From NCBI RefSeq assembly GCF_002179165.1, contig NZ_NFNY01000021.1, positions 1-49,617 on the forward strand: 49,617 bases of DNA. The letters are read 5' to 3'. Origin of the DNA: Campylobacter jejuni. Lineage in GTDB: Bacteria; Campylobacterota; Campylobacteria; Campylobacterales; Campylobacteraceae. The notes below the pieces were generated by a model. The model saw nothing but the letters and a program-made list of their open reading frames with translations, ran no database searches and was not told the origin of the DNA. Shown piece after piece: positions 20,377 through 29,533 of this stretch (position 1 is the stretch's first letter; each line of letters opens with the position of its first letter). Both the position numbers and the translations under genes were made by a program.

Positions 20377-21705
20377 TCATTTTCCTAAACAAAAATTACC
20401 AAACATCTCATCTAAAATTTCATTTCTATCGAAATCTTTGGTAAATTTTGCAAGTTCACTAATCGCCAAATTTAGTTCAAATGCAAAAAGCTCTAAAGAA
20501 TTTTCACTCAAAAGCTCCTTGGCCCTAAAAATCGCTTCGCTTGAAATTTTACAAGCATTGATTAAATCAATAGAACTAACCAAAAAGCCATCGCTATCAA
20601 GGGTATTAAAGTGATTTTCTAAATTCTGTTTTAATACTTTAATATCATTTTGCACGCTAAGTTCTATAAAATCTATATTTTTTGGTTTTTCAAATTCACT
20701 TTTTAAATCACTTTTATTTAAAATATAAAAAATCTTTTTATCACTTTGTTTTAAAAGCTTGAAAATTTCTTCATCTTCAATATCTTTTTTTCTTGAATTA
20801 TCAAAAAGCGCCAAAATCACATCCGCTTCCTCTATGGCTTCTTTGCTAAGCTCGATGCCTATTTTCTCAATCTCATCTTTGCTTTCCCTAATACCTGCTG
20901 TATCAATAATGCGAAGTAAATGTGTGCCAAGCTTAAAGCTTTCTTCTATAGTATCTCTTGTAGTGCCTGCAATATCCGAAACTATAGCTCTTTTATAAGC
21001 TAAAAGTGCGTTTAAAAGAGAGGATTTTCCTACATTTGGTTTTCCAATTATAGCGATTTTAAAGCCTTCAATTAGCCCCTTTTTGCTTTGCGAAAGAGTA
21101 TATATTTCTTTTAAAATTTTAGAATTTTCTTCACACATTATGCTAATTTGCTCTATTAAGTCAAGTGGTAAATCATCATCAGCATAATCAATGCTAGTTT
21201 CTACAAAAGCTAAGGTTTTAACTAAATCGGTGCGAATTTTTTCTAATAATTCGCCTAAATTTCCTTGCATATTTCTAGCGATAATTTTCGCTGCATTTGC
21301 AGATTTTGCTAAAATTAAATCCTGTATATTTAAGGCTTTTAAAGGACTCATTTTAGCATTCATACAAGCTCTTTTGCTAAACTCCCCTGCCCTTGCTAAT
21401 CTTGCACCCAAGCTTATAAGCTCTTCAAGTAAAATTTCACTCACGCTAAAACCGCCATGAGTTTGAAATTCTACTATATCTTCACCCGTAAAACTAAAAG
21501 GCGCTTTAAAATAAATCATAATCGCTTCATCAACAAATTCATCTTTTTGATTGTAAATTTTTGCAAAAGTAGCATAACGCGGAATGAGTTCTTTTTTTTT
21601 GCTAAGTTTTAAAGCAAATTCTAAAGCTCTCTCTCCGCTTAATCTTATGATAGAAATTGAACCTATGCCATGTGCAGTGGCAATAGCTACTATAGTGTCA
21701 TTCAT
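20377..21705 (-). CDS. mnmE: tRNA modification GTPase MnmE
   Basis: With MnmG (GidA), this enzyme installs the cmnm5 group on U34 of tRNAs reading split codon boxes. The 442-aa protein has an N-terminal folate-binding domain ([20 protein letters not shown]), a G domain inserted in a helical region (P-loop [30 protein letters not shown]), and the C-terminal CxGK motif as NFCLGK. I prefer the ATG at 21705 (MNDTIVA), which overlaps the jag stop by eight bases; an upstream in-frame ATG at 21723 would add six residues. Confidence 0.96.
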   Translation of the reverse strand: MNDTIVAIATAHGIGSISIIRLSGERALEFALKLSKKKELIPRYATFAKIYNQKDEFVDEAIMIYFKAPFSFTGEDIVEFQTHGGFSVSEILLEELISLGARLARAGEFSKRACMNAKMSPLKALNIQDLILAKSANAAKIIARNMQGNLGELLEKIRTDLVKTLAFVETSIDYADDDLPLDLIEQISIMCEENSKILKEIYTLSQSKKGLIEGFKIAIIGKPNVGKSSLLNALLAYKRAIVSDIAGTTRDTIEESFKLGTHLLRIIDTAGIRESKDEIEKIGIELSKEAIEEADVILALFDNSRKKDIEDEEIFKLLKQSDKKIFYILNKSDLKSEFEKPKNIDFIELSVQNDIKVLKQNLENHFNTLDSDGFLVSSIDLINACKISSEAIFRAKELLSENSLELFAFELNLAISELAKFTKDFDRNEILDEMFGNFCLGK

Positions 21706-22543
21706 CTTTTTTAAAAAAATCATTGATCACAACATATCTTTGATCATTGTTTTGCTTAATACCTACGTACTTATCCGGAAACTCGGCTCTTAATTGCTCT
21801 AAAGCAATTTTAATCAAAACCCCATCTAAAGGCTTTGTCTGCCCTTTTCCGTTTATTCTAATCTTTTCAATAACCCCTTGAAGATAAATTTTCATACCCT
21901 GAATTTGATTTTCTAAAAATTGTGCAATTTCAAGACGTACTAAAAGATCATATTTCAAATTAATCCAATGATGCAAAAGATATGAAAGAGCTTTATAACG
22001 GTGTGCTTCTTTTCCGATCAATAGTGCTGCATCTTTTCCATCTAAATGGATTAAAATACTTTCTGCATCATACATCTTTAAATCAATTAAGGTTATATCA
22101 AATTGACTCGATTTTAACAAGCATTCAAGTTGAATACGGATTTCATCCAAAATATCTTCCATATTCTTATCTTCTTGGCTTTCACGATGAAAACTATTAA
22201 AAATTTCATCATTTTTTACCCTATATTTTTCTTTGTTTGTCTGATCACTAATTGCATAATCATTTATTGTTTTATCTGTTTTAACCTCTTTATCTGGTTC
22301 AAATTTATTTTCTTCTTCATTCTTGCGAGAAAATTTATTATAATTTTTATGATTATGCGAGTGATTTTTTTTAAAATGTTTAACTTTAGCATTTGCCTCG
22401 ATAATCGCATTTTTACGCCCAAAACCCAAAAAACCACTTTTTGGATGTTGTATGATGTTGTATTCTAAATCAATCACCGAACATTCAAGATTCTTTGAAG
22501 CTTCAATTAATGCACTTTGAAGATCTCTTGCCTCAATTCTCAT
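21698..22543 (-). CDS. jag: Jag/KhpB-family RNA-binding protein
   Basis: A 281-aa cytoplasmic RNA-binding protein. The N-terminal Jag_N domain (residues 1-50, with [11 protein letters not shown]) is followed by a charged linker rich in Lys, Asn and Asp, then a type II KH domain (about 150-205, with [24 protein letters not shown]) and an R3H-like C-terminal domain. Its position directly after yidC is the conserved arrangement across many bacteria. KhpB/EloR homologues influence cell elongation and small-RNA biology; that role is not shown for this one. Confidence 0.92.
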   Translation of the reverse strand: MRIEARDLQSALIEASKNLECSVIDLEYNIIQHPKSGFLGFGRKNAIIEANAKVKHFKKNHSHNHKNYNKFSRKNEEENKFEPDKEVKTDKTINDYAISDQTNKEKYRVKNDEIFNSFHRESQEDKNMEDILDEIRIQLECLLKSSQFDITLIDLKMYDAESILIHLDGKDAALLIGKEAHRYKALSYLLHHWINLKYDLLVRLEIAQFLENQIQGMKIYLQGVIEKIRINGKGQTKPLDGVLIKIALEQLRAEFPDKYVGIKQNNDQRYVVINDFFKKDE

Positions 22544-22546
22544 TTT

Positions 22547-24142
22547 TTACTCCGCCTGTTTTTTATGATGCTCTTTGGCAAATATTTTATTAATGATCCA
22601 TTGTTGCACCAAAGAACAAAGATTATTTACAAACCAATAAAGAGTAAGTCCTGCTGGGAAAGTGATAAAGAAAAAAGTAAAAATTATTGGTAAAAATTTC
22701 ATAATTTTTGCTTGCATAGGATCTTGAATGGTCATAGGTGTAATAAGTTGTTGTAAAAACATTGTTGCACCCATCAAAATAGGTAAGATAAAATAAGGAT
22801 CCATTACCGATAAATCATGCACCCAAAACGCCCAAGGTGCCGCTTTTAACTCAATAGCATTAAGCAAAACACGATAAATGGCAAAGAATATAGGAATTTG
22901 CAAAAGTATAGGCAAACAACCACTCATAGGATTTGCACCATGTTTTTTATAAAGTTCCATCATATGCATATTCATCTTTTGCGGATCACCTTTATAACGC
23001 TCTCTTAATTCCTTCATTTTTGGTGCTAAATCTTTTAACTTATTCATAGAAATCATAGACTTATAAGTGAGTGGAAATAAAATAATACGGATAATTAGCA
23101 CCATCACAACGATAGCCCAACCCCAATTACCTATATGATTATGTAAAAAGTCTAAAAATTCAAACATAGGCTTAGCAATGAAAGTAAACCAACCATATTC
23201 CACAACTGCTTCAAGACGTTCATCAATACTTCTTAAAATCACATGTTCTTTAGAGCCTATATAGCCACCTGCTTTAAATTCGTTCTCGCTTGAAGCAAAA
23301 ATTAAAGGATTTTCATTTTCGTCTTTACTGATTACAATATTTAAAGGTTTTTCAAAATTATAAAAGAAAGTTGCATAATATCTATCAAAAGCTGAAGTCA
23401 TCCAAGCATTTTTAATATTTTCATCCTTATCCATATCGCCATCTTCGTAAGTATGGATGGTTTCTTTATCATCCATAACTAAAGCTCCATGCACAGTATA
23501 ACTATCTACTGCTATACTAGGACGATAACCAGGACTAATAAAATAATTAGCATTTTTACTCAATTTAACTTCAATATCATAATTACCTTTAGAATAAAAA
23601 GTGATATTTTTTTCAATAAGTAAATCAGGAAGTTTTTGCGTAAGTTTTAAAGTCTTACTACCATTCTCATCAACAAAAAGTTCTTTTATATCTGCCTCAT
23701 AAGAGGTGCTAAAAGCTTGAGTATTGAGTTTTGAATCACTAAATCGTATTTCTAAAGGATAAGGTAAATTTCCTTTCGAAACAAGATTAATAAACTCCCC
23801 TTTATCATTTTGATACTTTTTATCCTTAAGATAAAAATTAGCAATTCTACCTAAAGAATCAATTTGTGCTTCGAAATGTTCACTTTTAATATCGGCAATA
23901 ATTTTACCATTTTGAAATGGTATTTCTTTAGATGTGCTAATATTTAAATCCACTTGAGCACTTTGCTGTGGTGCATTTATATTAGTAATATTTTGCGAAT
24001 TGTTTTGAGCGGTGATATTTTGCTCTAATTTAATTTGGTGTTTCGGTATAAAAAAATAATCATATACAACAAAAAATAAAAAAGAAAGAACCACTGCCAA
24101 AAGAATGCGTTTTTGTTGAAAAATATTATTTGAATTATTCAC
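22547..24142 (-). CDS. yidC: Membrane protein insertase YidC
   Basis: Inserts and folds inner-membrane proteins, alone or with SecYEG. The 531-aa protein is the Gram-negative type. It has an N-terminal anchor helix (about residues 13-30), a large periplasmic domain (about 55-320), and five C-terminal helices with [39 protein letters not shown] and [17 protein letters not shown]. The start is GTG at 24142, overlapping the yidD stop by eight bases, with AAAGGA eight bases upstream. Cluster position confirms the call. Confidence 0.96.
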   Translation of the reverse strand: MNNSNNIFQQKRILLAVVLSFLFFVVYDYFFIPKHQIKLEQNITAQNNSQNITNINAPQQSAQVDLNISTSKEIPFQNGKIIADIKSEHFEAQIDSLGRIANFYLKDKKYQNDKGEFINLVSKGNLPYPLEIRFSDSKLNTQAFSTSYEADIKELFVDENGSKTLKLTQKLPDLLIEKNITFYSKGNYDIEVKLSKNANYFISPGYRPSIAVDSYTVHGALVMDDKETIHTYEDGDMDKDENIKNAWMTSAFDRYYATFFYNFEKPLNIVISKDENENPLIFASSENEFKAGGYIGSKEHVILRSIDERLEAVVEYGWFTFIAKPMFEFLDFLHNHIGNWGWAIVVMVLIIRIILFPLTYKSMISMNKLKDLAPKMKELRERYKGDPQKMNMHMMELYKKHGANPMSGCLPILLQIPIFFAIYRVLLNAIELKAAPWAFWVHDLSVMDPYFILPILMGATMFLQQLITPMTIQDPMQAKIMKFLPIIFTFFFITFPAGLTLYWFVNNLCSLVQQWIINKIFAKEHHKKQAE

Positions 24143-24491
24143 TTATTTGTCCTTTAAAAATAATTTTTACGAGATAAAAACTCTTAGTTTGATAAGGTAT
24201 ATACAAAAAATAAAGTCGTTTTTTTGCTAAATAGCGAGGTTTAAAACAAGCATTATAAAGAAATATGTGTTTAGAAATTTTTGGATAATCAAAGCCACCC
24301 TTAAAAAAAGGATTACATCTTAAAATTCTAAAAAAACTAAAAAAAAATGCAATAAAAAAATTCTTTTTTTGAAACTGCCAAAAAGCATATTCTGAACAAG
24401 AAGGATAGTATCTACAACTAGGAGATAATTTTAAAGGGCTTAAAAATTTTTGATAAAATTGAAGCGTTTTTAAACATATTATTTTAAACAT
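24135..24491 (-). CDS. yidD: Membrane protein insertion efficiency factor YidD
   Basis: A small (118-aa) amphipathic membrane-associated protein that assists YidC-dependent insertion. The family hallmark is clear: [29 protein letters not shown] with its conserved Cys pair, then [16 protein letters not shown]. The C-terminal tail of about 45 residues is longer than in many YidD proteins and is lysine/aromatic-rich. The ATG at 24491 gives the usual start; another in-frame ATG at 24512 lies inside rnpA. Both ends overlap neighbouring genes. Confidence 0.92.
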   Translation of the reverse strand: MFKIICLKTLQFYQKFLSPLKLSPSCRYYPSCSEYAFWQFQKKNFFIAFFFSFFRILRCNPFFKGGFDYPKISKHIFLYNACFKPRYLAKKRLYFLYIPYQTKSFYLVKIIFKGQISE

Positions 24492-24805
24492 TCTAATTTT
24501 TTCAATCCCCATTTTAGATTTTTTTCCAATCTAGAAAAAGGAAAATCAGTGATTTCACTTTTGGCAACTAAAATATATTTTCCACTTTGAAGTCTTGATT
24601 CAAATTTTGAAAACAAAGCTCTTAAAATACGCTTAGAACGATTTCTAACCACTGCTTTTCCAACTTTTTTACTAGCAACAACTGCCTTTTTTTGCTCATT
24701 ATCTTTAAGATAAAAAATAATAATGCCTTCACAATACCATTTTTTACCCATCTTATAAACAGCTAAAAATTCATTATTTTCGCTGAATTTTTTAAAAGCT
24801 TTCAC
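24479..24805 (-). CDS. rnpA: Ribonuclease P protein component
   Basis: The basic protein subunit of RNase P, which with the M1-type RNA trims tRNA 5' leaders. At 108 aa it carries the signature [18 protein letters not shown] and an N-terminal aromatic substrate-binding face. The start is GTG at 24805, overlapping the rpmH stop by four bases (GTGA), the usual coupling of these two genes. Confidence 0.95.
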   Translation of the reverse strand: MKAFKKFSENNEFLAVYKMGKKWYCEGIIIFYLKDNEQKKAVVASKKVGKAVVRNRSKRILRALFSKFESRLQSGKYILVAKSEITDFPFSRLEKNLKWGLKKLECLK

Positions 24806-24936
24806 ACAGCAAGTCTTTTTCTACCTTTAGCGCGTCTTGCATTGATCACTTTGCGACCATTTTTACTTTTCATACGAACACGAAAACCATGTGTGCGTTT
24901 TCTTGGGGTGCCATGCGGTTGATAAGTTCTTTTCAT
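24802..24936 (-). CDS. rpmH: 50S ribosomal protein L34
   Basis: A 44-residue very basic ribosomal protein. The sequence begins [18 protein letters not shown] and ends [10 protein letters not shown], matching L34 along its whole length. AAGGA lies eight bases before the ATG. It is the first gene of the rpmH-rnpA-yidD-yidC-jag-mnmE block. Unlike in many bacteria, no dnaA or origin lies next to it. Confidence 0.97.
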   Translation of the reverse strand: MKRTYQPHGTPRKRTHGFRVRMKSKNGRKVINARRAKGRKRLAV

Positions 24937-24976
24937 TGTAATTTTCCTTAAAATAAATTTATAAAGATAAGCTCGT

Positions 24977-24982
24977 ATTCTA
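24977..24982 (-). promoter_or_regulatory. Candidate -10 box of the rpmH operon
   Basis: TAGAAT is read on the minus strand about 40 bases before the rpmH ATG. It is the best -10 match in this divergent intergenic region. No DnaA-box cluster is seen here. Confidence 0.4.
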
Positions 24983-25089
24983 TCTTACTCTTACTTATAA
25001 AATGCTTTTAAATTAAGAGTAGTTTATAATTTATTTTGCTAAATTTTTATTCATAAAAAAATATTTTAATATCAAAAATGGAGTAAATT

Positions 25090-25560
25090 ATGGCTTTTGA
25101 AATTTGTCAAACCAAAAAAGAAGAATTAAGTGAAATTTTAATGCTTTTAAAAGAACTTGCCATACATGAAAATATGCTTGATCAAGTAAAATGTACTACC
25201 GAAGAGCTGGAAGAATCTTATCTTAAAAATAATTATGTTAATATTTTGAGCCTAAAAGTAGATGATAAAATCATAGGTTATGCAATGTATTATTACACCT
25301 TTTCATCTTTTTGGGGGCTTGGAGGCTTATATTTAGAAGATATTTATATACAAAAAGAGCATAGGAAAAAAGGTTATGCTAAAGAAGTATTTAAATATTT
25401 AGCAAAAATTTGCAAAGAAAAAAATCTTAAACGCTTAGAATGGGTTTGTTTAAATGATAATGATTTAGGGATTAATTTTTACACGGCTTTAAATGCCAGA
25501 CATATGAAAGAATGGAGAACTTACCGCCTAGAAGGCAAAAATTTAGAAGCGTTGTTTTAA
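25090..25560 (+). CDS. GNAT acetyltransferase, diamine-acetyltransferase-like
   Basis: A 156-aa GCN5-related N-acetyltransferase. It resembles the spermidine/spermine (SSAT) group along the core: WGLGGLYLEDIYIQKEHRKKGYAKEVF contains the acetyl-CoA loop (HRKKGYAK), followed by LEWVCLNDNDLGINFYTALNARHMKEWRTYRL. SSAT-like enzymes acetylate diamines, polyamines or related small amines; the actual substrate is unknown. A polyamine link is tempting because the agmatine operon lies elsewhere in the window, but the genes are far apart. GGAG precedes the ATG. The next gene starts in the TAATG overlap. Confidence 0.85.
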   Translation: MAFEICQTKKEELSEILMLLKELAIHENMLDQVKCTTEELEESYLKNNYVNILSLKVDDKIIGYAMYYYTFSSFWGLGGLYLEDIYIQKEHRKKGYAKEVFKYLAKICKEKNLKRLEWVCLNDNDLGINFYTALNARHMKEWRTYRLEGKNLEALF

Positions 25561-26171
25561 TGAATTTAAGATCTTTGCATTATTTAAAAGCTATGGGTTA
25601 TAATTTTAATGATGATAAATTGGATTTTAATGTCAAATTACAAGACTTTGATAATCTTAGAAAAAGTATAGAGCGATGCAATTTGTGCCATTTCTCAAAA
25701 ACAAGGCATTTAAGCCTTATGGAACAACAACCAAAAGATGTCAAACTTATGGTTGTAGATGCCTTAGCCTCTAAAACAGAAAATGAAAGCGGGATTTTAC
25801 TTGACTCAAAAAAAGGCAAGATTTTGCAAAATTATTTATATAGTGTTTTAAAACTCGGTAAAGAAGAATTTTATTATTCTTATATTTTTAAGTGCTTTTC
25901 TAATGGAAAATTTGATGATTTTTCGTTACAATCTTGTTTGCCATTTTTTTGGAATGAATTAAAACTTATTAAACCAAAAATCATCCTTTGCTTAGGTGAA
26001 TATGTGTTTAAAAGTCTAGGATTTTCAAATTTTAATTCCCTTAGAGGAGAAATTTTTGCTTATAATAATTTTTTTGTTATAGCAAGTTTGGAGCTTGAAT
26101 TTATAGAAAAAAATCCAAGTTGCGAAAAAACTTTTCTAAATGACTTAAATAAAATTAAAGGATTTTTGTGA
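25560..26171 (+). CDS. Uracil-DNA-glycosylase-superfamily protein with altered motif
   Basis: A 203-aa protein resembling family 4 (iron-sulfur) uracil-DNA glycosylases. The N-terminal RCNLCHFSKTRH, an internal FKCFSNGKFDDFS and QSCLPFFWNEL, and IKPKIILCLGEYVF match the four-cysteine [4Fe-4S] pattern and the AL(I/V)ALG segment. However, the catalytic GEAPG-type motif is replaced by VVDALAS, and the C-terminal HPS-type motif is unclear. It may bind DNA or a base without normal glycosylase activity. The ATG at 25560 overlaps the previous stop by one base. The next gene overlaps by four. Confidence 0.75.
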   Translation: MNLRSLHYLKAMGYNFNDDKLDFNVKLQDFDNLRKSIERCNLCHFSKTRHLSLMEQQPKDVKLMVVDALASKTENESGILLDSKKGKILQNYLYSVLKLGKEEFYYSYIFKCFSNGKFDDFSLQSCLPFFWNELKLIKPKIILCLGEYVFKSLGFSNFNSLRGEIFAYNNFFVIASLELEFIEKNPSCEKTFLNDLNKIKGFL

Positions 26172-27358
26172 AAAAAATATTTCTAATCATTACTTTATGC
26201 TTTTGTCTTGTTTTTGCCAAAGAGCAAAAATTAGTTGATGTTAAACCTAGTGAAAACTTCTATCCCAAACTCAACACTCAAGAATGTAGCACTAACTGTT
26301 TATTTGATCTTTTAGAAGCCAGGCTTTATCTTAGTTTTTTAAGTGAATTTAGCGAACAAAAAGATCAATTCTTATCCAATGTATATGCCAAACTTTTAAA
26401 CTCAATTATAGATTTTGATAAAAATTTACAAAAAATCACTTCAGTAAAACTTGCCATTGTTATACCTGAAAAGATTGTAAAAAGCTATTCTAATATTATT
26501 ACAAACTCAACCATTGCTTATCTTTTAAGACAAAGAGCTGATATTAAGGTGAAGGTATTTTTAATCGGAACGGAAGATTCTAATAAAATTCAGCAAACTT
26601 TAGAACAAATTAAAAATAGCGGGTACCAATATATCATAGCAGCATTTACACTTAAAGGTGCCTTGGAACTTAAAAATTACACAGGAGATATGAAAATTTT
26701 CATCCCTACTCTTCATAAAAACAATATTACTTTTACTAATAAAAACATAGTGTTTGGAAGCATAGACTATGATGCACAAATAGCATCACTTTTAAGCAAA
26801 GCAAATTCCAATATTGCAGCTTTTAGTGACGATTCAGCACTTTCAAATAATCTTAACTCGCGTATTCTAGCACACGACTCAAATGTTAAATTTTACAGAG
26901 TAAATGCTGAAAAACTCGATTTTGCTAGACTCTTTAGAACCCAAGGAAGTCTTAACAATACTTCGATATTTTTTAATACTCCATTAATTAAAACAGCTTT
27001 AACAAGCTCACAATTACGCGTTTATAATATTCGTCCTTATGTTTTATTATCAACTCAAATTAATTATAATCCAGCTTTTTTAAATTTAACTCAAGAAAAA
27101 GACAGACAAAATTTCATCATTGCAAATTCTATCGACAATCAAGATGATAATTTATCCTATCTGAATGAAATTTTTAATCAAAATATCGATTACAATTGGA
27201 TAGCCTATGCTACAAGTATTGGAACTGATTATTTTTATACAAATTTTTTAAATAAAGATAGCCAAAGCATTTTTAATGAAAAAATTGATCAATCTCAAGT
27301 CCTTTATAAAGTTAAATTAATGCAAGGAAGTAAAGCTAGTTTTGAAGAATTAAAATAA
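26168..27358 (+). CDS. Putative periplasmic protein, binding-protein-like
   Basis: A 396-aa exported protein with a signal peptide (MKKIFLIITLCFCLVFAKE). The centre resembles a type I periplasmic-binding fold, with alternating beta-strand and helix segments such as KLAIVIPEKIVKSYSNII, YQYIIAAFTLKGALEL and NIVFGSIDYDAQIASLL, reminiscent of LpoA-like proteins. The CSTNC pair near residues 35-39 of the precursor could form a disulfide. The start is GTG in the GTGA overlap with the glycosylase-like gene, so the three genes from 25090 appear to form an operon. Ligand and role are unknown. Confidence 0.75.
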   Translation: MKKIFLIITLCFCLVFAKEQKLVDVKPSENFYPKLNTQECSTNCLFDLLEARLYLSFLSEFSEQKDQFLSNVYAKLLNSIIDFDKNLQKITSVKLAIVIPEKIVKSYSNIITNSTIAYLLRQRADIKVKVFLIGTEDSNKIQQTLEQIKNSGYQYIIAAFTLKGALELKNYTGDMKIFIPTLHKNNITFTNKNIVFGSIDYDAQIASLLSKANSNIAAFSDDSALSNNLNSRILAHDSNVKFYRVNAEKLDFARLFRTQGSLNNTSIFFNTPLIKTALTSSQLRVYNIRPYVLLSTQINYNPAFLNLTQEKDRQNFIIANSIDNQDDNLSYLNEIFNQNIDYNWIAYATSIGTDYFYTNFLNKDSQSIFNEKIDQSQVLYKVKLMQGSKASFEELK

Positions 27359-27724
27359 TTCTTCAAAGAGTTTTTTAAGCTCAATACTCATTTTAGCAGG
27401 CTTTTCGTCTTTAATAAAAGCCAAAACAAGCTCCATTCTAAAAAGCAGTATTTTCTCTTTATAAATTTCTTGCAAAATTTCAACAGAAGCGTTTTTGATT
27501 TTTAAAAGCTTTGTTTTTATCTCTACTATATCACCAAGTTTTGCAGGTTTGACAAAATCGCAATGTGCCTTTGTAAGTAAAAAATGTCCTTTAGATGCAT
27601 CAAAAATTTGAATATTTTTAGCAAAAAAAATCTCACTTCTCGCCCTTTCGCAGAATTTTAAATAATTACTATGATACACCACTCCACCCGCATCAGTATC
27701 TTCATAATAAATTCTCATTTTCAT
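27350..27724 (-). CDS. ybgC: YbgC-family acyl-CoA thioesterase
   Basis: A 124-aa hotdog-fold thioesterase. The N-terminal RIYYEDTDAGGVVYHSNYLKFCERAR contains the catalytic aspartate in EDTDAGG and the conserved HSNYLKFCERAR helix of the YbgC group, which hydrolyses short acyl-CoAs and in many bacteria neighbours the Tol-Pal genes (not here). AAGG lies upstream of the ATG. The 3' end overlaps the convergent periplasmic-protein gene by nine bases. From memory, in NCTC 11168 this gene is followed by a haemagglutinin-remnant region that is absent here. Confidence 0.9.
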   Translation of the reverse strand: MKMRIYYEDTDAGGVVYHSNYLKFCERARSEIFFAKNIQIFDASKGHFLLTKAHCDFVKPAKLGDIVEIKTKLLKIKNASVEILQEIYKEKILLFRMELVLAFIKDEKPAKMSIELKKLFEELF

Positions 27725-27776
27725 ATTTTTACCTTCATTAAATTTACAAAATTATAGCCTATTTAAAAAATTTTCG

Positions 27777-27785
27777 TGTTATAAT
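27777..27785 (+). promoter_or_regulatory. Extended -10 promoter of cmoB
   Basis: TGT followed by a perfect TATAAT lies about 31 bases before the cmoB ATG, a strong extended -10 for sigma70. Confidence 0.6.
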
Positions 27786-27816
27786 CCTACAAAAATAAGA
27801 TATTATAAGGAAAAAT

Positions 27817-28692
27817 ATGCAAGAAAATTTGCTCGAAAAACAATTTTTAAGTCATCCTTTATATTCTAAAATTCAAAATTTAAAAAACTTAAATCCTGAT
27901 TGCAAACTTAATTTAGAAGAAAGTGTAAATTTAAGCACTAATCTTCAAAATAAAAATGAAATACTAGAACTTGCAAAGGAGTTAAAACCATGGAGAAAGG
28001 GACCTTTTAAAATAGATGATCTTTTCATTGATACCGAATGGAAAAGTTTTATCAAATTTAATATTTTAAAACCTTTTATGGATGAAATTTCACAAAAATG
28101 CGTTGCAGATATAGGTTGCAACAATGGCTATTATATGTTTAAAATGCTTGAATTTAAGCCTAAACAAATCATAGGTTTTGATCCTTCTATAAAATATCGC
28201 TTGCAATTTGAACTCATCAATACTCTTGCCAAAACCCCTATAAAATACGAACTTTTAGGTGTAGAAAATCTACCACAATATGAAATAAAATTTGATGTAA
28301 TTTTTTGTCTTGGGGTGATTTACCACAGAAGCGACCCTATAAAAATGTTAAAAGATTTAAAAGCAGGATTAAATAAAAATGGAATTATATTTTTAGACAC
28401 TATGTATATTGAAGATGAAAGGGAAATAGCTTTGGTTCCCAATAAAACCTATTCTAAAATTCCAAATATTTATTTTATCCCAAGCATCAAGGCTTTAAAA
28501 AATTGGTGTCAAAGAGCAGGATTTAAAGAATTTGAAGTTTTAGCCACTAAAAAAACCGATGAAAATGAACAAAGAAAAACTGAATGGATAGATTCTTTTT
28601 CTTTAGAAAATTTTCTTGATCCAAATAATAAAAATCTTACTATAGAAGGTTACGAAGCACCAAAAAGGGTTTATGTTCGCTTAAAAATATAA
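27817..28692 (+). CDS. cmoB: tRNA U34 carboxymethyltransferase
   Basis: Transfers a carboxymethyl group from carboxy-SAM to 5-hydroxyuridine at position 34 of tRNAs, forming cmo5U. The 291-aa protein matches E. coli CmoB throughout: WRKGPFKIDDLFIDTEWKS, the methyltransferase motif ADIGCNNGYYMFKML, FCLGVIYHRSDP, YFIPSIKALKNW, EQRKTEWIDSFSLENFLDP, and the C-terminal EGYEAPKRVYV. AAGGA precedes the ATG. CmoA, which makes carboxy-SAM, is not in the window. It lies directly upstream of the sigma28-type gene but has its own promoter. Confidence 0.94.
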   Translation: MQENLLEKQFLSHPLYSKIQNLKNLNPDCKLNLEESVNLSTNLQNKNEILELAKELKPWRKGPFKIDDLFIDTEWKSFIKFNILKPFMDEISQKCVADIGCNNGYYMFKMLEFKPKQIIGFDPSIKYRLQFELINTLAKTPIKYELLGVENLPQYEIKFDVIFCLGVIYHRSDPIKMLKDLKAGLNKNGIIFLDTMYIEDEREIALVPNKTYSKIPNIYFIPSIKALKNWCQRAGFKEFEVLATKKTDENEQRKTEWIDSFSLENFLDPNNKNLTIEGYEAPKRVYVRLKI

Positions 28693-28710
28693 ATTTTTTT
28701 TCATTTTTGT

Positions 28711-28720
28711 CGATATAATC
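28711..28720 (+). promoter_or_regulatory. Sigma28 (FliA)-type -10 for the downstream gene
   Basis: CGATATAATC matches the CGATAT -10 core of C. jejuni flagellar sigma28 promoters (established knowledge). It lies 48 bases before the ATG at 28769, preceded by a T-rich tract rather than a clean -35. Confidence 0.65.
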
Positions 28721-28768
28721 TTTAAATAAATATTTTGAAAGTAGATAATAAATAATCAAAGGCATAAA

Positions 28769-29347
28769 ATGGCAAAAAAAGATAATTTTGAAGAATTTGC
28801 ACAGCTTGAAGAATACGCTTCGCAAGAAGATATATCGCGTATAAAAGCTGAACTTTTACCTTGTCCAGAGCTTAGCACTCCACTTACTGGAACCATTGTT
28901 GAGCTTGATAAAAATTTCGCAAAATCTGTATTGATTACCACAAACGATATGATAGTTGATGAACAAGGTTTGATTTTTGATGCTTTTATTTTTGCCGCTG
29001 CAAATTATGTCGCACAAGCTGCAATCAATAAAGAATTTTCTGTTATTATTGGATCAAAATGTTTTTTTTACGCCCCTTTAAAGCTAGGAGATGTTTTAGA
29101 ACTTGAAGCTCATGCTTTATTTGACGATTCATCCAAAAAAAGAGATGTAAAAGTAGTAGGCCATGTAAAAGAAATTAAAATGTTTGAAGGGACCATACAA
29201 ATTGTTAGTACTGATGAGCATATTTTTAAATTAAAGCGCCCACCACTTAGCACAGCAAAACCCGCAGAAGCTCCTAACGAACAAACTGCAAGCGTAGCAA
29301 ACCCTGAAGCAATGGCTTCAGCATTGCTTGCATCAATGGGAAAATAA
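28769..29347 (+). CDS. Cj0977-type hotdog-fold protein, flagella co-expressed
   Basis: A 192-aa cytoplasmic protein without a signal peptide. The central part (about residues 45-150) resembles a hotdog-fold acyl-CoA-binding or FapR-like domain: NDMIVDEQGLIFDAFIFAAANYVAQAAIN and KCFFYAPLKLGDVLELEAHA. From memory, the NCTC 11168 orthologue (Cj0977) is transcribed by sigma28 and needed for invasion though not for motility. The CGATATAATC upstream agrees with this. AAAGG lies six bases before the ATG. The C-terminal tail is alanine-rich. Confidence 0.88.
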   Translation: MAKKDNFEEFAQLEEYASQEDISRIKAELLPCPELSTPLTGTIVELDKNFAKSVLITTNDMIVDEQGLIFDAFIFAAANYVAQAAINKEFSVIIGSKCFFYAPLKLGDVLELEAHALFDDSSKKRDVKVVGHVKEIKMFEGTIQIVSTDEHIFKLKRPPLSTAKPAEAPNEQTASVANPEAMASALLASMGK

Positions 29348-29521
29348 TCAAGGAGTCATTTTAATATCTACCCAGTTTTTTGGGCAATCTTTATAGTAAG
29401 TCCCACTTGCATCATAATACTCTTTACAGTCATCATAAAAGCGGTTAGAAACACCTCTTTCATTCACAAAGCACCCAGAAAATCCAAAGAATAAAATTAA
29501 CATTAAAAAATATTTTTTCAT
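29348..29521 (-). CDS. Small lipoprotein, 57 aa
   Basis: The reading frame from ATG at 29521 encodes MKKYFLMLILFFGFSGC, a signal peptide with lipobox FSGC, then about 40 mature residues including CKEYYDASGTYYKDCPKNW with a Cys pair. Its stop abuts the end of the Cj0977-type gene. The thermonuclease gene ends 12 bases upstream, so the two are probably cotranscribed. The function is unknown. It matches in size and place a small lipoprotein annotated at this position in C. jejuni (memory). Confidence 0.8.
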   Translation of the reverse strand: MKKYFLMLILFFGFSGCFVNERGVSNRFYDDCKEYYDASGTYYKDCPKNWVDIKMTP

Positions 29522-29533
29522 CTTCATTCATCC

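Noticed and set aside
24937-25089. Possible replication origin next to rpmH
   Set aside because: The gap holds only promoter-like sequence. There is no DnaA-box cluster, dnaA or other origin gene.
26168-27358. Calling the periplasmic protein a specific ABC substrate-binding protein
   Set aside because: The fold impression is weak, there is no permease or ATPase neighbour, and no ligand motif can be identified.
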